Below the pieces are notes generated by a model. The model worked only from the letters and a program-made list of their open reading frames with translations, did not search any database and was not told where the DNA came from. Positions 1 to 12,860 of a stretch of DNA of 64,000 bases are shown here, piece by piece (within the stretch, counting starts at the first letter, position 1; each line of letters begins with the position of its first letter). Location: assembly GCF_963676685.1 (NCBI RefSeq), contig NC_092352.1:21471117-21535116 (forward strand), written 5' to 3'. A program made the position numbers and the translations under genes. This DNA comes from Mytilus edulis. Taxonomy: Eukaryota > Mollusca > Bivalvia > Mytilida > Mytilidae.

Positions 1-361
1 TTCAATTTTCTCTTGATTTATGATATAAAAATGCCAGATGGTGTCAATTTATACATATGAACATGTGCATGTAACAAATCTTTATTCAATTTGGTCTGAA
101 TTAAATGCAGACCGTTCTTATTTAAACTATAGGGAATATATACATGTCTATATGAGAAAACTAAACATAAAATATTGAATCTCATATGATCACAAATTGT
201 TTGAGACTTGTTTATTAAACTGTCATTTTGGTGAATGTATGAATGTGCATAGTGTTTTTTGTTTCAAACATTTTATGACAATGCTTATATATTGTGCAAG
301 GGTTCATGTTATACAGAACTTAATATTGTCACTTGAAACCTCATTTTCAATTAAGTTTTAC

Positions 362-3016
362 CTTCTTGAAGAGAGCAACACCATCAGATTCCATTTCATA
401 TTCTTTGAAGATATCAGTATTAGATGTAATTCCAAATGGGATATCATCAATACCTTGTGCTGCTTTCTCGTATTCTTTAGCACTGTCTGACTTCAAATCC
501 TAGAAAGAACAAATTCAAACATTTAAAAAACCTATAATTTCTAGTGCAAATTTTTTAATAGTTGATAGAAATCCCTTCATTCCCTAGTCTTCACTTTTTC
601 TACTTTTGCAAAGCATCAATAGCTGAACACATGGAGACAAACTTTGAGACCAGATGCATTGAGATGAAGGTATTCAAGATCAGAACATCTAAGGTTTTAT
701 TATTACACAATATGTATGTTACCTTCAACAAACTCTTTTTCAAATAAAATTTTATTTTGGAGCATTCATATTCAATTGTATTCTGATTTTATTCAAACTA
801 CAATGTACAAAAAATGTACCTCAAGGTAAATACATGGAAAAGTAAAACATTACCATAATTAGTTTGTTGTAAATTACAAAAGTCAATAAAAATGTAACAG
901 CTGCTTAAATTAACATAAAAGTAATTATAATTTTTTTTTTAGTAAGTCCTTCCTTGTACTAAACGCCATAAAGAAAATCAATTTTTGAAGTTGTAGTTTT
1001 ATTAATTTCTTTTCCTTTCCATATTTAAGATTAAGTCATTTACACAATTTGGACGAAAAGTGAAAGTGTAACCTAAAAGACTGAAAAGAGTATGTTAACT
1101 TGAAGGCATAGAATAATTTTTCAAACTGTTAATCACCTTGAAGAAACCAATAACAACAACTTCATCTTTTTCTATCATTGCTTTAGCAGCATCTACTGAA
1201 TCTAAAGTAACACAAGCGGGACCAGTCTTCTTCTTCAACCAGTTTACAATATCAGCTGACTGTCTACCACCTATATAATATAAAATTGATACAATGACAA
1301 TTATGAAAAATTTTAGTGAGACATATTCAGTTTTCAATCAATACTTTCTTCACAAGAATTAATTGTAGGCAGTATCTTGCAATATACAGGTTTGAATTAT
1401 AATTCTAATATAATTTCTATTCTACAAAGAAGACTTTTTTTGTGTTATTGAATTCATTTTCAGGCATTAAAATACCAATTTTGCATGAACTTCAAGAAAT
1501 GCAGCACAAGTGACATTCAAAATATTTTTGCACTGCTTAAAATTACCAGATTCCCTGAAACAATTGGCCGTTTCAGAATCTAAAGCATCATGGGTAATTT
1601 CATTGTTCGTACCCCAAAGTGAAAATAACGTTACGTCATTGGTTGAATTTCCATTGTTTATAACGTTTTAAACCAATCAAAACGCTTTGGTGTACGCTTT
1701 TGAAAATATTACCCAGGATGCATTACATTCTGAAACGGCGAATTGACTGCAAATGGAAAAGATATTCACAGCAAAATCATTAAAAAATACTGTATTCAAA
1801 CCAGAAAGTTTCGTTTTTGGTATTACCTGAATAATCAACTGGTGTTCCTGATCTGAAGAATTTGATGGTAGGGTAGCCTCGGACTTCATATTTTTCTCCA
1901 AGTGAAGTCTCGACAGTAGCATCAACCTTGGCTAACTTTATGTCTGAGCCTTCATCAGCTAAAGCTTTGGCTGCCTTCTCATACTCTGGTACTAAAGCTT
2001 TACAATGGCCACACCATGGGGCATCTACAAATAAAATAATTGAATTCATTGTCCAGTGAATTTTTGGCCATACAATGTATGTGTTCTATGTGTTCTTCGC
2101 AGATGCAGATTTAGGACTTTGAAAAGTAGGCACAGGGCACTTAAACTAGACAACTTTGACATTGACCATTTACATTGCATTGCTTCATGGTGTCCTAGTC
2201 AACCTGGATCCCCCTAAATCAGCTTTTTTTAAGTAAAATTATGTTTTGATCCTTTTTTACCTGTATCAGAGGTTAATGATACAAATCTGTGTTATTATAT
2301 TATTTATCTGAAAACATTATAGCTAGACATTTAAAAAATAAAATAACAGACATGCCACATCCACATAAAATGTGTTGATTCAACTCTTGAAATTTATATA
2401 CATGTAGCTAAATACATCAAAACAGGTATATCACAGAACTGTGGCCAACTGACGTAATGTATCAGTTTATGGACTATCAACAATTTAGTAAAAGGACATT
2501 CAGCTGTTTTCTGCTCTATGGTCGGGTTGTTGTCTCTTTGACATATACATTGTACCCCATTTCCAATCTCAATTTTATCAATAAAATGTTGGTAATTTTT
2601 GTTGTGTTTCTATCAATTTCTTATTCTTGAAGGGTCGTCATGTCCCCATACAAGTACAAAGTACAACTTTAGACTTCATGTTATTTCATAATGCTGCTGA
2701 CGCTGGATATTCCATATGGAATCTTTAACTTGTCAAACATATATATATATATTAAAAACATCGTCATCCACTATTATCAATGTTATGTATTTGATAGACA
2801 TAATACAGACATACCTGTACAAAATAGTTATCTAATAAGTATGTGTACATGTGTATTTACTGTCATATACTTACAAAACTCAATCAAGATGTTGGGGTTA
2901 TCTTTCAGAGCATCTTCCATATTTGCTGTTGTCAACACTAACACACCATTTTCGTCTTTAATGTCTGCTCCAAAAGTTAGAGCAATAAAGCAGGCACTTA
3001 GAAATAAAGGCAGCAT
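362..3016 (-). CDS. P4HB: Protein disulfide isomerase A1 (P4HB-like), N-terminal exons 1-4, partial
   Basis: Catalyses disulfide formation and rearrangement in the ER lumen; in animals it is also the beta subunit of prolyl 4-hydroxylase. Four exons join in phase: 3016-2875, 2024-1827, 1270-1137 and 499-362, all with GT donors and AG acceptors (612 nt, 204 residues). Residues 1-16 form a hydrophobic signal peptide ([16 protein letters not shown]). The first thioredoxin fold follows, with active site [10 protein letters not shown] (cysteines 52 and 55; the Tyr codon is split by intron 1) and RGYPTIKFF with the cis-proline. Exons 3-4 enter the b domain (VVVIGFFK, then [14 protein letters not shown]), which matches PDIA1 more closely than PDIA3, PDIA4 or PDIA6. 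The b, b' and a' domains and KDEL tail must lie past the left edge; nothing coding is seen in 1-361. The start is the first ATG before the signal peptide. Confidence 0.95.
1561..1746. mobile_element. MITE with about 35-bp inverted ends in PDI intron 2
   Basis: The ends read CAATTGGCCGTTTCAGAAT and, in reverse complement, CAATTCGCCGTTTCAGAAT. The match continues inward through GCATC(A/C)TGGGTAAT. Length 186 bp, no coding capacity. Superfamily not assigned. Confidence 0.75.
2501..2578 (+). mobile_element. 3'-end fragment of the Penelope-like element, PDI intron 1
   Basis: About 75 bp match the last part of the element at 43820-46070 (CTGCTCTATGGTCGGGTTG through TCTCAATTTTA), with a small insertion in the CACATTCCCC part. 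Consistent with extreme 5' truncation on insertion. Confidence 0.7.
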
Positions 3017-3113
3017 ATTTTTTGCAAGTATAACCGATTGGTTCTGTGATGTAAAAGACTGATCCCAAAGTATATGAACCTAGTTGAAGTCTTCAACGTG
3101 GCAAAGAGACCGG

Positions 3114-3119
3114 TTTATA
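3114..3119 (-). promoter_or_regulatory. TATA box of the PDI gene
   Basis: TATAAA on the minus strand, 98 bp before the PDI start codon, in a locally GC-richer stretch. A start site 25-30 bp downstream would leave a 5' UTR of about 70 nt. Assigned by position and sequence only. Confidence 0.55.
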
Positions 3120-3154
3120 GTGCGCATGCGGAGATTAAGTCAGCACAACAGAAC

Positions 3155-3173
3155 CGTGTTGTGGAGGGATTGG
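3155..3173 (-). promoter_or_regulatory. ER stress response element-like site (CCAAT-N9-ACACG)
   Basis: On the minus strand the sequence is CCAAT, nine GC-rich bases, then ACACG. The animal ERSE is CCAAT-N9-CCACG, bound by NF-Y plus ATF6/XBP1, so spacing is exact and one of ten fixed bases differs. It lies about 35 bp upstream of the TATA box of a PDI gene, a classic unfolded-protein-response target. Confidence 0.5.
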
Positions 3174-3811
3174 ATGAAAACTGTGTCACGTGTCAACGTA
3201 AGACGTTTAACAGTTTTATAGGGGGAACATGTGCTCCCGGATACATAGCAGTTCCACGTTTACTATTTTGAAGGTTACGCTTCGTTTACCACAAACAATG
3301 ACAAAGATTTGTTGTTTTTCGGTCATTTTCATATGATTAATTAAAACAAGGATTTATAAAGTATATTTTTGCCAGAGACAAATAGATGTATAGAGTTACT
3401 AAATTTATTTGTCTTTTTTGCTATTAAAATCGTTTAAGATAGTATTGCCTTTGATTTACATTTAAATGGGTTTTGAGACTTATTTTATTTATCAGCTGGG
3501 ACATAATTTAATATTATTCGATTTATATTAGGTCATATTTATAACAGAGACGTGTACGATCCACATGAACAATCGTCATGATGTACACATGTAGTAGATG
3601 TACCATTTACTGACGTCTCGGGTTATTATTAATTTTAAAAGCATACAAATATTTGAACATATTTTTTTACAGTTTTGTTTTTACACTAACAGTTCAAAAC
3701 CACATAGTTTTATACAAATACATATAAACAAGGAATTGTATATTTAAATATACAATTCCTTGATATAAACAATGAGGGTTTAGGGGAGAGTTGCGGTTTT
3801 TTCTTCTTCTG

Positions 3812-4594
3812 ACAGGGACCGGTCAAAATTTATCGTAACAGGATCGAGGGGGGGTAGGAGGGGTCCTGATCCCGAAATCCCGGGCTTAAAAACACGAAAT
3901 CCCGAGGTCCCGAATTTAAATAAAGTTAAATCCCGGATCCCGAAAATTGAAAAAAAGAATTCCCGGATCCCGAAGGGGTAAATCCCGAAATCCCGAGCTT
4001 AATAACACCCGATCCCGGAGTCCCGATAAAGGTCCTATCCCCCCTCAGGATCGGTGCAAAAAATTTTAAAAAGTTACAACCCTATGGCTTTCTGACTGAA
4101 ATAAAATGATGTCCTATGCCAACTTAGTAAGAAAAAAGTTGGTGTCCTATCCTACTTTTCCAATGTATTGTAAATAAAAGTATACTTAATAGAGGCATTT
4201 AACATATGTTGTCTTTATAATATGATCAAAAGCAACAGTTTCGTGTTTTATTTTGTTGATTCACATACAATTACAGGCATGGCATTATCATATGAATATA
4301 GCATTGAAAAAAAACAATTACTGTTTACATGTACATATAGTTATTCCAATTATGTTAATAATTCCAATTTCATTAGATAGTCATTTCTTCTTTTACATTT
4401 ATATGTTATAGACTGTTATTTCAAGTTTTGTTATAATGTTAATCAAAATTATTTCAAAGTAATCGTTCGAAAAAAAACTTGTGTCCTATGGATATTATCT
4501 TTGAAAAAAGTGATGTCCCAACAAAAGTGATTCCGGAAAAAAGTATCTGTCCTACTGCACTTTGCACCGGTAGATAAATGTTGACCAGTCCCTC
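3812..4594. mobile_element. Word-array foldback element A
   Basis: Bounded by imperfect inverted ends: AGGGACCGGTCAAAATTTATC (3814-3834) against AGGGACTGGTCAACATTTATC in reverse complement (4573-4593). Just inside the left end (3862-4037) is an array of variants of AAATCCCGAAATCCCGAGCTT. The rest carries scattered copies of GTGTCCTAT-type words. AT-rich, no coding capacity. Compare 19160-19857, 40072-42711, 42822-43535, 55742-56197 and 57587-58474. Confidence 0.65.
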
Positions 4595-5139
4595 ACATGG
4601 CTCCTTTTTTTTTGGTAGGAACTGGGACTACTATGGAGCAACCATTTAACTTTTAAAAAATATTAAAAAAGAGAGGGGGGATATCTGAGTCGGATTTTTT
4701 TTTGACGGCGTCGCGCGAATATTGTCTAATTAGTTTAATTTTCAGGGGCAACGCCATCAATCATTTTTCTTCTTCAATATTTAACACTGAAAGGTATGGG
4801 GAAAATAAGGGTCAAGAATATTTCAGTTTTTCACATCTCCTTGACGAGAATATATTTTGACATGTATAATTGGGAACCATGCAGAATGGGTTTTTTTACA
4901 AAAAAAAAACAACATTACCGACTGTTCATCCTCAGCGTTAACGTATTGAGATCAGGTTTAATTGCATTTGGGGGAAAACAAACTGGTTTTATCTTAATTT
5001 TTCAATAACATTTAATTATCAAGTGTGGTGTGGAAATGACATGTCTCTGACAATCTGGTTTTGGGGTAGTTTTCATGTGTCACCTCAGCCGTGTACCATA
5101 TACTTCTACGGGATCATGATCAGTATAAAAAATGTATAT

Positions 5140-5220
5140 AGATATAAGAAGATGTGGTATGAGTGTCAATGAGACTACTCTCCGTCGAAGTACACTGTTC
5201 TATTGTCGAAAACTACACAT
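5140..5220 (-). repeat. Dispersed repeat R1, fragment
   Basis: Contains the R1 core (ATATAAGAAGATGTGGTATG, then AGTGTCAATGAGACTACTCTCC). The same core occurs at 6870-7170, 9455-9665, 17755-17885 and 61075-61150 in both orientations. Element class unknown. Confidence 0.6.
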
Positions 5221-5589
5221 CTTTTTATTTAATAGTAAAATCCGACTGCATGTAGACTTAAATTAAGTATACATAGTTATCCCATATATCATACAATCTG
5301 TGATATTGTAATTATAGTTCCATACATTTACTAAGGACTATTTAACATGTGTCTATAAAAAAAGTGAATAGATATAAATTAACACCGTTTAACTAATGAC
5401 ATCATTCGTATAAATTAGAGATATATTTAAGAATTGGTGAACAGCATTTATAAACATCCAATCGGAATATAAAATAAATGACTCATTGGCCTATACCAAT
5501 TGCAACCCATTGATATAAGAGCGATATAAATATAATTTAGAGTAGTTATGAATATAATGTGTTTTCAGTCGTGTATCACTTACCATCAC

Positions 5590-6605
5590 GGGTGATCCAA
5601 TGGATGGATCTGTCGTAGAGTTTGACATACAATTGAGAATGAATTCCCGACCATAGAGCAGACAACAGCCGAAGGCCACCAATGGTTCTTCAATGCATGC
5701 AGCGAAAAACTGCCGCACCCGGAGGCGTCCTTCAGCTGGCCCCTAAACAAAAATGTATATACTAGTTCAGTGATTATGAACGTCATACTAAACTCCAAAT
5801 TATACACAAGAAACTAAATTTTACTCATACTAACAAAGGCCAGAGGCTCCTGACTTGGAACAGGCGCAAAAATGCGGCGGGGTTAAACATGTTTTTTGAG
5901 ATCTCAATCCTCCCCTATACCTCTTAGCCAATGTAGAAAAAACAAAAGCACAACAATACGCACAGTAAAACTCGGTTTAAGAGAAGTCCGAGTCCGACTT
6001 CAGAAGAGGTAACAAAAGAAAATAAACAAAATGACAATAATACACAAATAACAACAGACTACTAGCAGATACTGACATGTCAGCTCCAGACCTAAACTGA
6101 TTAAATTGATTGAAAGATTATGTCTTCATCAGGCACAATCCCTCCCGTTAGGGTTTAGTATAATACCATCATAAACTATATGGGAAGAACATAACCCGTG
6201 TCATGCCAACAATTGGTTTTAAAATAAATGTGTTGAATTCTGATATGCAGGAGACTATAAGTGAAACAACATAAAAGCCAAAATATGTAATCTTCAATGA
6301 CCTGATAACAGTATCGTAACTATATCGTAACTATATTCCTATATACCTTCTTAATACGTCGGTTTAAGGTTTTGTTAGTTTTTGAGCTGAACGAATAAGA
6401 CGTCTGCATGTTGAATTATATTTACGAATGATGATAAAATTTAGTAAATGTTTTGACAAGTTTGTGATATCGAAAACCCTGGTTTAATAATCTGTCAGTA
6501 ATACATAAATTTCTCTCGCTAAAATCTAATACGTTGTTACACGAGCGAATCGAACAAGTTGAGAGATGTAAATACCATAAGATGGTTACAAGGGAACGTC
6601 ACCAT
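5590..6605 (-). mobile_element. Inverted, internally deleted 3' copy of the Penelope-like element
   Basis: The reverse complement aligns with 45000-46070: first the coding tail around the GACGTTCCCTTGT segment, then, after losing most of the last 200 coding bases, the 3' UTR. Landmarks are CATGACACGGGTTATGTTCTT and the ending GTCGGG..CTCAATT. No usable ORF remains. Confidence 0.8.
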
Positions 6606-6869
6606 CTAAAAATGGATAATTAACGATAGGAAAAGAAAAATCATCTCTTTTATCATATGTGAAAGTATACCTTCGAATAAGAAGAGTCCCTTTCTCTTTT
6701 CCTTGAAAAAGATATAGCAAAAGAATATCAAAAAGTCGAAGAAAAAGTGACAATATAGCATGGTGATGAAGTGGTGATTAATTCTAACAGAGCCATTCAA
6801 CGATCTTCCATATGATATTATTATAAGGGCATAACGTATTTATTGGATGACATGCATATATATACTTAT

Positions 6870-7170
6870 TGGCATTTTTGGAGCCCTTTATAGCTTCCTG
6901 TTCGGTGTGAGCCAAGACTCCGTGTTGAAGACCGTATTTTTACCTAATTTTTTTTTAAATAAATTAAGGCCGTTAGTTTTCTCGTTTGAATTGTTTTATA
7001 TTGTCATTTCGGGGCCTTTTATAGCTGACTATGCGGTATGGGTTTGCTCATTGTTGATGGTCGTACGATGACCTGTATATATATATAGTTGTTTAATTTC
7101 GGTGACATTTTGATCTCTTGTGGAGAGTTGTCTCGTTGGCAATCTTCTTTTTTTTATTATCTATAATGGT
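6870..7170 (+). repeat. Dispersed repeat R1, long copy
   Basis: Starts with GAGCCCTTTATAGCTTCCTG and GTGTGAGCCAAGACTCCGTG and ends with GAGAGTTGTCTCGTTGGCAA. It is the reverse complement of 9455-9665 in content. No coding potential. Confidence 0.65.
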
Positions 7171-7274
7171 TTACTACTACAAATTATGACTTGAATGGAG
7201 AGTTGTTTCATTAACACTCATGCCACACCTTTTTATATCTATATGTTTGTAAATCTTCACCAAAATAACAACTA

Positions 7275-7533
7275 TTGGTAAATATGAACAAAACAGGACA
7301 CATTTGTGCCACATGTGGACAAGATCTACTTACCCTTTCGGAGCACCTCAGATCACCCCTAGTTTTTGGTGGGGTTCGTGTTGCTTATTCATTAGTTTTC
7401 TATGACATAATGTTGTGTCATGTGTACTATTGTTTGTTTGTTCGTCTTTTTCATTTTTAGCCATGGCGTTGTCAGTTTATATTCGATTTATGAGTTTGAC
7501 TGTCCCTCTGGTATCTTTCGTCCCCCTTTTGTA
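7275..7533 (+). repeat. Dispersed repeat R2
   Basis: About 260 bp matching the reverse complement of 31078-31310: GCCACATGTGGAC..GATCTACTTACC, GGAGCACCTCAGATCACCC, then TGAGTTTGACTGTCCCTCTG. A weaker copy lies near 57735-57835. Short ORFs across it differ between copies and look non-functional. Confidence 0.65.
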
Positions 7534-9126
7534 GCATATTCCAACCATATTATAAGTTAAAAGTTTTCAGAAGATATTTGAATAAACGTAGTTCTTGGAG
7601 AATCCAATGTAAAGTCAGTTTATGCCTGACAACAATGTCGGATGGTAATGTCACAAAAGTAACAAAAAACAATAAGACCAATGATGCATGTATGTCAATT
7701 AAGGTAAAACAGAAAAACAATAAAACAGAACAAAATACAATACAATACTGTACAATACAATACTAGTCATACTTCACCGAGTAAATCTTTAGAGAAGAAA
7801 AACGACAGCAAAAATTGGATGTTTAACATATAGTCATGCATGAATGTCCTCAATCATTATTTTGTTTTAAAAAAAAGGAAGATTAAAATATCAAAATGCA
7901 TTCTTGCTCTTATCAATATGTCATTACGATAACAGTAGTTTATATTTGTTTCAATGTAAGTAACTAAAAATAAATTCAAATGTTAAGGAATATTTAAATG
8001 ATAATAATGATATATAACCACAATAAAACACGGGGTCCATTTCCAAAGCACCTGTTGAAAAAAAAAACGCCTAATAGTTTAGATATATAATCTAAATTAC
8101 TGACGTTTAAATTGTTATAACCGCAACGATATAAACTATACATTTTACTTGAAAAGGTAAAAAAAAATATATATCACTGTTCAGGATGTCACTGAAAAGC
8201 TCCACGTGTACTAGTACATATATTTAAACAACATTTCAGGAAAAGGAAGCCGTCGTTATCCTGTTTGTTAGTATACCTCTCTCACTACGATTTCATACAG
8301 GATGACATTGACATGAGCCCGAACAGGGCCGTAACTAGGCTAGCCTCTATTAATAGTGAGGCAAAACATATTCGCGGAGCGTAGCGAGGCGAAAAAAATT
8401 GGCGAGGGGTCTGGGGGACGCTCAAGGCCCCCAGAAGCTCTGAGAAAAATAAAGCAAAATCATGCATTCTGAGCGTTCCACGGATTCTTTCTTACATTGA
8501 AACGCAAATAATATTTAGCTATTTTTTCGACAATATTCTGGTCTCAAAGCAAAAACATAGATTTATTGTGATTTAAGACTTTTAGGTTTATGGGGCAACA
8601 CCGATATGTAGGATAAAATAAAAATCTTATTTTTCATAATCATTAATACCGGGTCTGTCTGTCTGATCTTGTCTTGTGCTGACTTTGGTGATTTTTTTTA
8701 TGACTAGATTTAAATATAGTGACAGTGCAGTATTATACTTAAAGTACTAGTACTTCTTAAGTCGACACTAGGGACCATCTTGACAGGTCTTCTTTTACGG
8801 TATTTATAATTATTGAAGTCCAAGACCCTCCAGCAACTATCAAGATGAAGAACAGGAATAAAAACTTTAACCATTGATCATTTGTATTTTTTCTATGCAT
8901 TGACTTTGTGTGCGATTAGGTCCCGTGCACGTTTACTCCATATTCCTTTATTTTCTGTCTAAACACGACTTAATGCAAGTTTAACCCTTCAATGTAAAAG
9001 GTCATATGTCAGTACATTGTTTTTTTTTCAAATGATTTGATACCGGGAAATCGGTGGTCTTTCTTTAATTTAAACCATGTCAGCTATGTAGTTTTATCCA
9101 CAGGAGCTGATACAGATATTTTTTTG

Positions 9127-9408
9127 AATTTTGTTGTTGTTGATTAAAATAGTAAATTTTCTTTATTTATTTATAATACATATCTATATCACTTCTGTGC
9201 ATGTCTCACCTATATATACAATGTACCTAGTTTCGAATGATTTAAACGACTCAAAGAAAATACCCAATTTTACAATCCATACTAAGAAAAATTGCCGGTA
9301 TTTTCTCTGAGTCGTTTAAATCACTCAAAACTAGGTGAGACATGCACAAAAGTGATAGATATATGTATTATTGATATAGAAAATTGAATATCTTAATCAA
9401 CAGAAAAA
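9127..9408. repeat. Long foldback inside the hAT-like element
   Basis: Arms of roughly 120 bp pair with mismatches. TGTGCATGTCTCACCTA and GATTTAAACGACTCA are readable on the left and in reverse complement on the right, and the AT-rich outer arms also pair. Probably an independent MITE nested in 8324-10063. Confidence 0.7.
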
Positions 9409-9454
9409 AAAGACCAAAAAAAAAAAAACGACATTTTTTCTGTGTCCAGTATAG

Positions 9455-9665
9455 CATCGTAGATAGATATAGGAAGATGTGGTGTGAGTGCCAATGAGAC
9501 AACTCTCCATCCAAATAACAATTTGAGTTATAACAATTTATAAAAATAAACCATTATAAGTCAATGTACAGCCTCCAACACGGAGCCTTGGCTCACAACG
9601 AACAAAAAGCTATAAATGGCCCAAAAATTACCAGTGTAAAACCATTCAAACGGGAAAACCAACGG
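9455..9665 (-). repeat. Dispersed repeat R1, long copy
   Basis: AGGAAGATGTGGTGTGAGTG and CCAATGAGACAACTCTCCAT, followed by the CGGAGCCTTGGCTCACA block; reverse complement of the 6870-7170 copy. Confidence 0.65.
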
Positions 9666-10255
9666 TCTAATCTATATAAAAAAACGAGAGCATATTCTTA
9701 AAATATTTTCCCGCAAATATCTGGACATCGGTGGATATGCAACATTGCACACGTTTACAAATGAAAAAACAACACTCATACTATAGTCATAAAGTAGGAC
9801 AATAAAAGAACAAAAGACAAACCCGAGACACAGAAATACAAAAAATAGACCATCAACTCCGAAAACCAAAAGTAAAATAGAAACATAGATCACAATAAAG
9901 TGCAGGGGCGACATCAGGAAGTGAAGAGAACTTGCATCTTGCAAGACACTTTCCGCGAAAACAATTTGATATAAAGACAATCTTTTTTTCATTTTTTTTT
10001 TAAATTCCAGCATGAGGCATTTGCCTCATTTGCTTCATTTGCCTCAATGTAGTTACGGCCCTGCCGAACAGCTTCGCTGGCTGTACTCATTATATACTTT
10101 TTTATTTACATCTTTTGTAATATCTGTCAGATTATATTATAATGTATAACTAATGTGCTTATGTTGTCTTTGAGTTTCGTTGTGTGAACATTATCTTATG
10201 GTGTTTTATGGTCACTGTTAATAAAAATTGAGATATTACAATATATATATATATA

Positions 10256-10965
10256 AACGAGTCTGAATTGAAAACTACGTTCAAACCTATGATTGGGTTG
10301 GATAAAAACCGCACTTTTTTATACGTGTGCATGTAAAACAAATTTCATTGTAGAAGGGTCTAAATACAGCATAAACAACATTTCCCAGAAGACCAAAAAA
10401 AGTGAAGAAGTATATTTAAACAAAACGCATTTGACTAACAGGTCGAACAACTGATGTTCTTTAACCCTGCTGACTGCCATTGACGATTGCGAAATAAAAT
10501 TGAACACAAGATGTAACAAAATGGATCTTAATATAAATTTAATACTAAACAGAAAACAATTAACTTGTGGCCATGATGTTATGCCACAAACATAAGGTGT
10601 TAATATTTTGTACACCAGATCCGGATTTCGACAATAAATGTCTCTTCAGTGATGTTAGGGATCGAAACGGTATGTACCCTCATTTTTAGATAGACTCTTG
10701 AATGTTAAAAGTCAATATAGGATGAATGGATCATATAAACTGGAGGGAAAATATGATACAAGCCCAAACGAAAAAATATATACGTGTCTAAATTGAAAAC
10801 TACGTTCAAACCTATGATTGCGTTGGATAAAAACTGCAATTTTTATACGTGTGCATGTAAAACAAATTTCGTTATAGAAGAGTTTAAATACAGCACAAAC
10901 AACATTTTCCAAAAGACCAAAAAAGTGAAGAAGTATATTTAAACAAAACGCATTTGACTATATAT
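10256..10965. repeat. Direct duplication of a 190-bp segment
   Basis: 10256-10440 and 10783-10965 are about 90% alike (both contain TGAAAACTACGTTCAAACCT and TATACGTGTGCATGTAAAAC) and have the same orientation, spaced by about 340 bp of other sequence. No coding signal. Confidence 0.75.
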
Positions 10966-11734
10966 ATATTTGAAATCCAAGGTCAATCTAGCTTATGCAG
11001 CTATTATACGAGATTTATACATTACGAGTTATTGTCAGAACTACACTGTCCTATCTCAACACTCCCATTGTATTAAAATGGCTTATTAATGTTCTGAGAA
11101 AAATATTTTCAAAGTGGTATATCTCCACTGTTTCTTATGTTTCTTTTGGTGTTAAATAATTTCTATCAAAATTATCTTAGCAGTACTGTGATGAAATGGT
11201 TTGCGTGGTTTGAACTCAGTCTATGAGCAATTCTGAGCACATCCAGTAGTACAAAATATCCAGGGATATTACACAGTTAGAAAACCTATGAACTATCTTT
11301 CCATGTTTCCAGCGAAGGTTTATTTGACCGTTCTCCTAGATTAACCACTGCGTCTTAAGCAGGTGCATATTTTGAACATATATGTGCCATCGTCCTGTGA
11401 AGTTTCAGGAATCTGGGTTGAAAATTGTATGAGGAGTTGATAAAATAAATTAGTTATCCACTCTTAAGCCCGGCAAGCATCGACATATAATAAGTTTTGA
11501 TCATTGTTTTTTGTTGTTACTTTACTTCTGTCGTACGATTAGCATCCGTCAATTTCTACAAAAGTATTGTGCTCTGAAACAATTGAGCCAATTGGAACCA
11601 AATTTGGCCACACCAATCTTTTGAAGTATTTAGATTGAAAATTGTGCCCGACGACCACCTTCGTTCTAACATGACTTAACAAGAACATGGGCATAATATG
11701 CAAAAATTGTATATATGTTCTTGAAAGCTCATAA

Positions 11735-12325
11735 CTAGAGGCTCTCATGAGCCTGTATCGCTCACCTGACTCTACTTGGGTTTTTGGAATAATATAAAAA
11801 CAGATAAAATTTGACTACAAAGTAACACCACTTGGCCAGCACCTCATGGGGAAAGGACTATTCATGCTATGTTTGATTTCATTCAATTCCTTGGTTCTCT
11901 AGAAGAAGACTTTTGTATGCATTTCCCATAGGGTCCTATGTTAAACTAAGCCCCCCCCTCTCCCCCGCTGGCAGCCATCTTGGATGATGGATCGGAGACA
12001 AAGTAACAACACTTGGTCAGCATTTCATATGGAACATTCATGCTATGTTTGGTTTCATTCCATTCAGTTGTTCTCTAAAAGATGTCATTTGTATGCATTT
12101 CCCATAGGGTCCTATGTTAAACTAAGTCCCCCCGCTGGTGGCCATCTTGGATGATGGATCGGCTACAAAGTAACAACACTTGGTAAGCACCTCATAAGGA
12201 ACCTTCATGCCATGTTTGGTTTCATTCCATTCAGTGGTTCTCTAGAAGAAGTCATGTGTATGCATTTCCCATGGGTGCTATGTTAAACTAAGCCCCCCAC
12301 TGACGGCCTTTGGGCCAGGTGAGCT
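11735..12325 (-). mobile_element. Helentron-like non-autonomous element, family 1 (short subtype)
   Basis: On the minus strand it starts AGCTCACCTGGCC after a T-run and ends in a small hairpin (GGCTC ATGA GAGCC) plus TCTAG, next to TT. Inside are three units of about 170 bp (GTAACAACACTTGGTCAGCA, TCCATTCAGTTGTTCTCTAA, CCATAGGGTCCTATGTTAAA). This interior is unlike that of the other family 1 copies. Confidence 0.6.
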
Positions 12326-12860
12326 AAAAAAGTAAAATTTGGCAGAAATCATGGTGGACTCATTATGAGAGACTCTAAGAGATTGCTCTTAAAGGTCGAT
12401 TTTTGTTAACACTTTGTGTTTTGGGCAATAACAAAAAAAAGGGAAGAGTAAGAGAAAAAGGAACTTGACAGGAAAAATTATCAACAAGACAAGATCTGCA
12501 AATGAGCGAGTCAAATTTGGCTGAAATCGTAAGAGGACTCTTAACAGGACTCTGAATGATTTATTTTATCTTTTTTTTTTTTTGTGTTTTGGGCAATCAC
12601 TCAAGCAGAAAAAACCTACAAATAAGTAAAATTTACCGAAATCATTAGAAGACTCTTTTATCTATTATTTCTCTGAAATTACAATTCTAAAAAGACTTTC
12701 CTCCGTATTTTTGGCAAACACAAAAGAAGCTATGTAGAGAGAAACTGTAAACAGGAAAAAATATTAGCAATACAAGATCAACAAAAACGATTTGTTCTTG
12801 AATGTTGTTGAAGATGCACAAAGCAATAGGTGAACATCACAAGCTCTTTAGAGCATCTAG
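12326..12860 (+). mobile_element. Diverged family 1 3' end, opposite orientation
   Basis: Ends with GCTCTTTAGAGC, AT, CTAG, then TTTTTT at 12861. This matches the 3' hairpin of family 1 on the plus strand, tail to tail with 11735-12325. Three loose repeats of an AAATTTGGC(A/T)GAAATC unit precede it. Confidence 0.45.

Larger units (their letters stand above)
8324..10063. mobile_element. hAT-like non-autonomous element, 1740 bp
   Basis: Perfect 13-bp inverted ends CAGGGCCGTAACT / AGTTACGGCCCTG, extending loosely through a GAGGCAAA motif. The CAGGG start suggests hAT. A 5-bp direct repeat CCGAA flanks it (8 bp, CCGAACAG, if the terminal CAG is counted on the left). No transposase ORF. It carries a foldback (9127-9408) and an R1 copy (9455-9665), so it is either composite or a host for later insertions. 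Confidence 0.7.

Noticed and set aside
9672..10013. 113-codon hydrophobic ORF resembling a membrane protein
   Set aside because: It lies in the AT-rich right half of the hAT-like element and overlaps a dispersed repeat; the hydrophobicity comes from T-rich codons on the minus strand.
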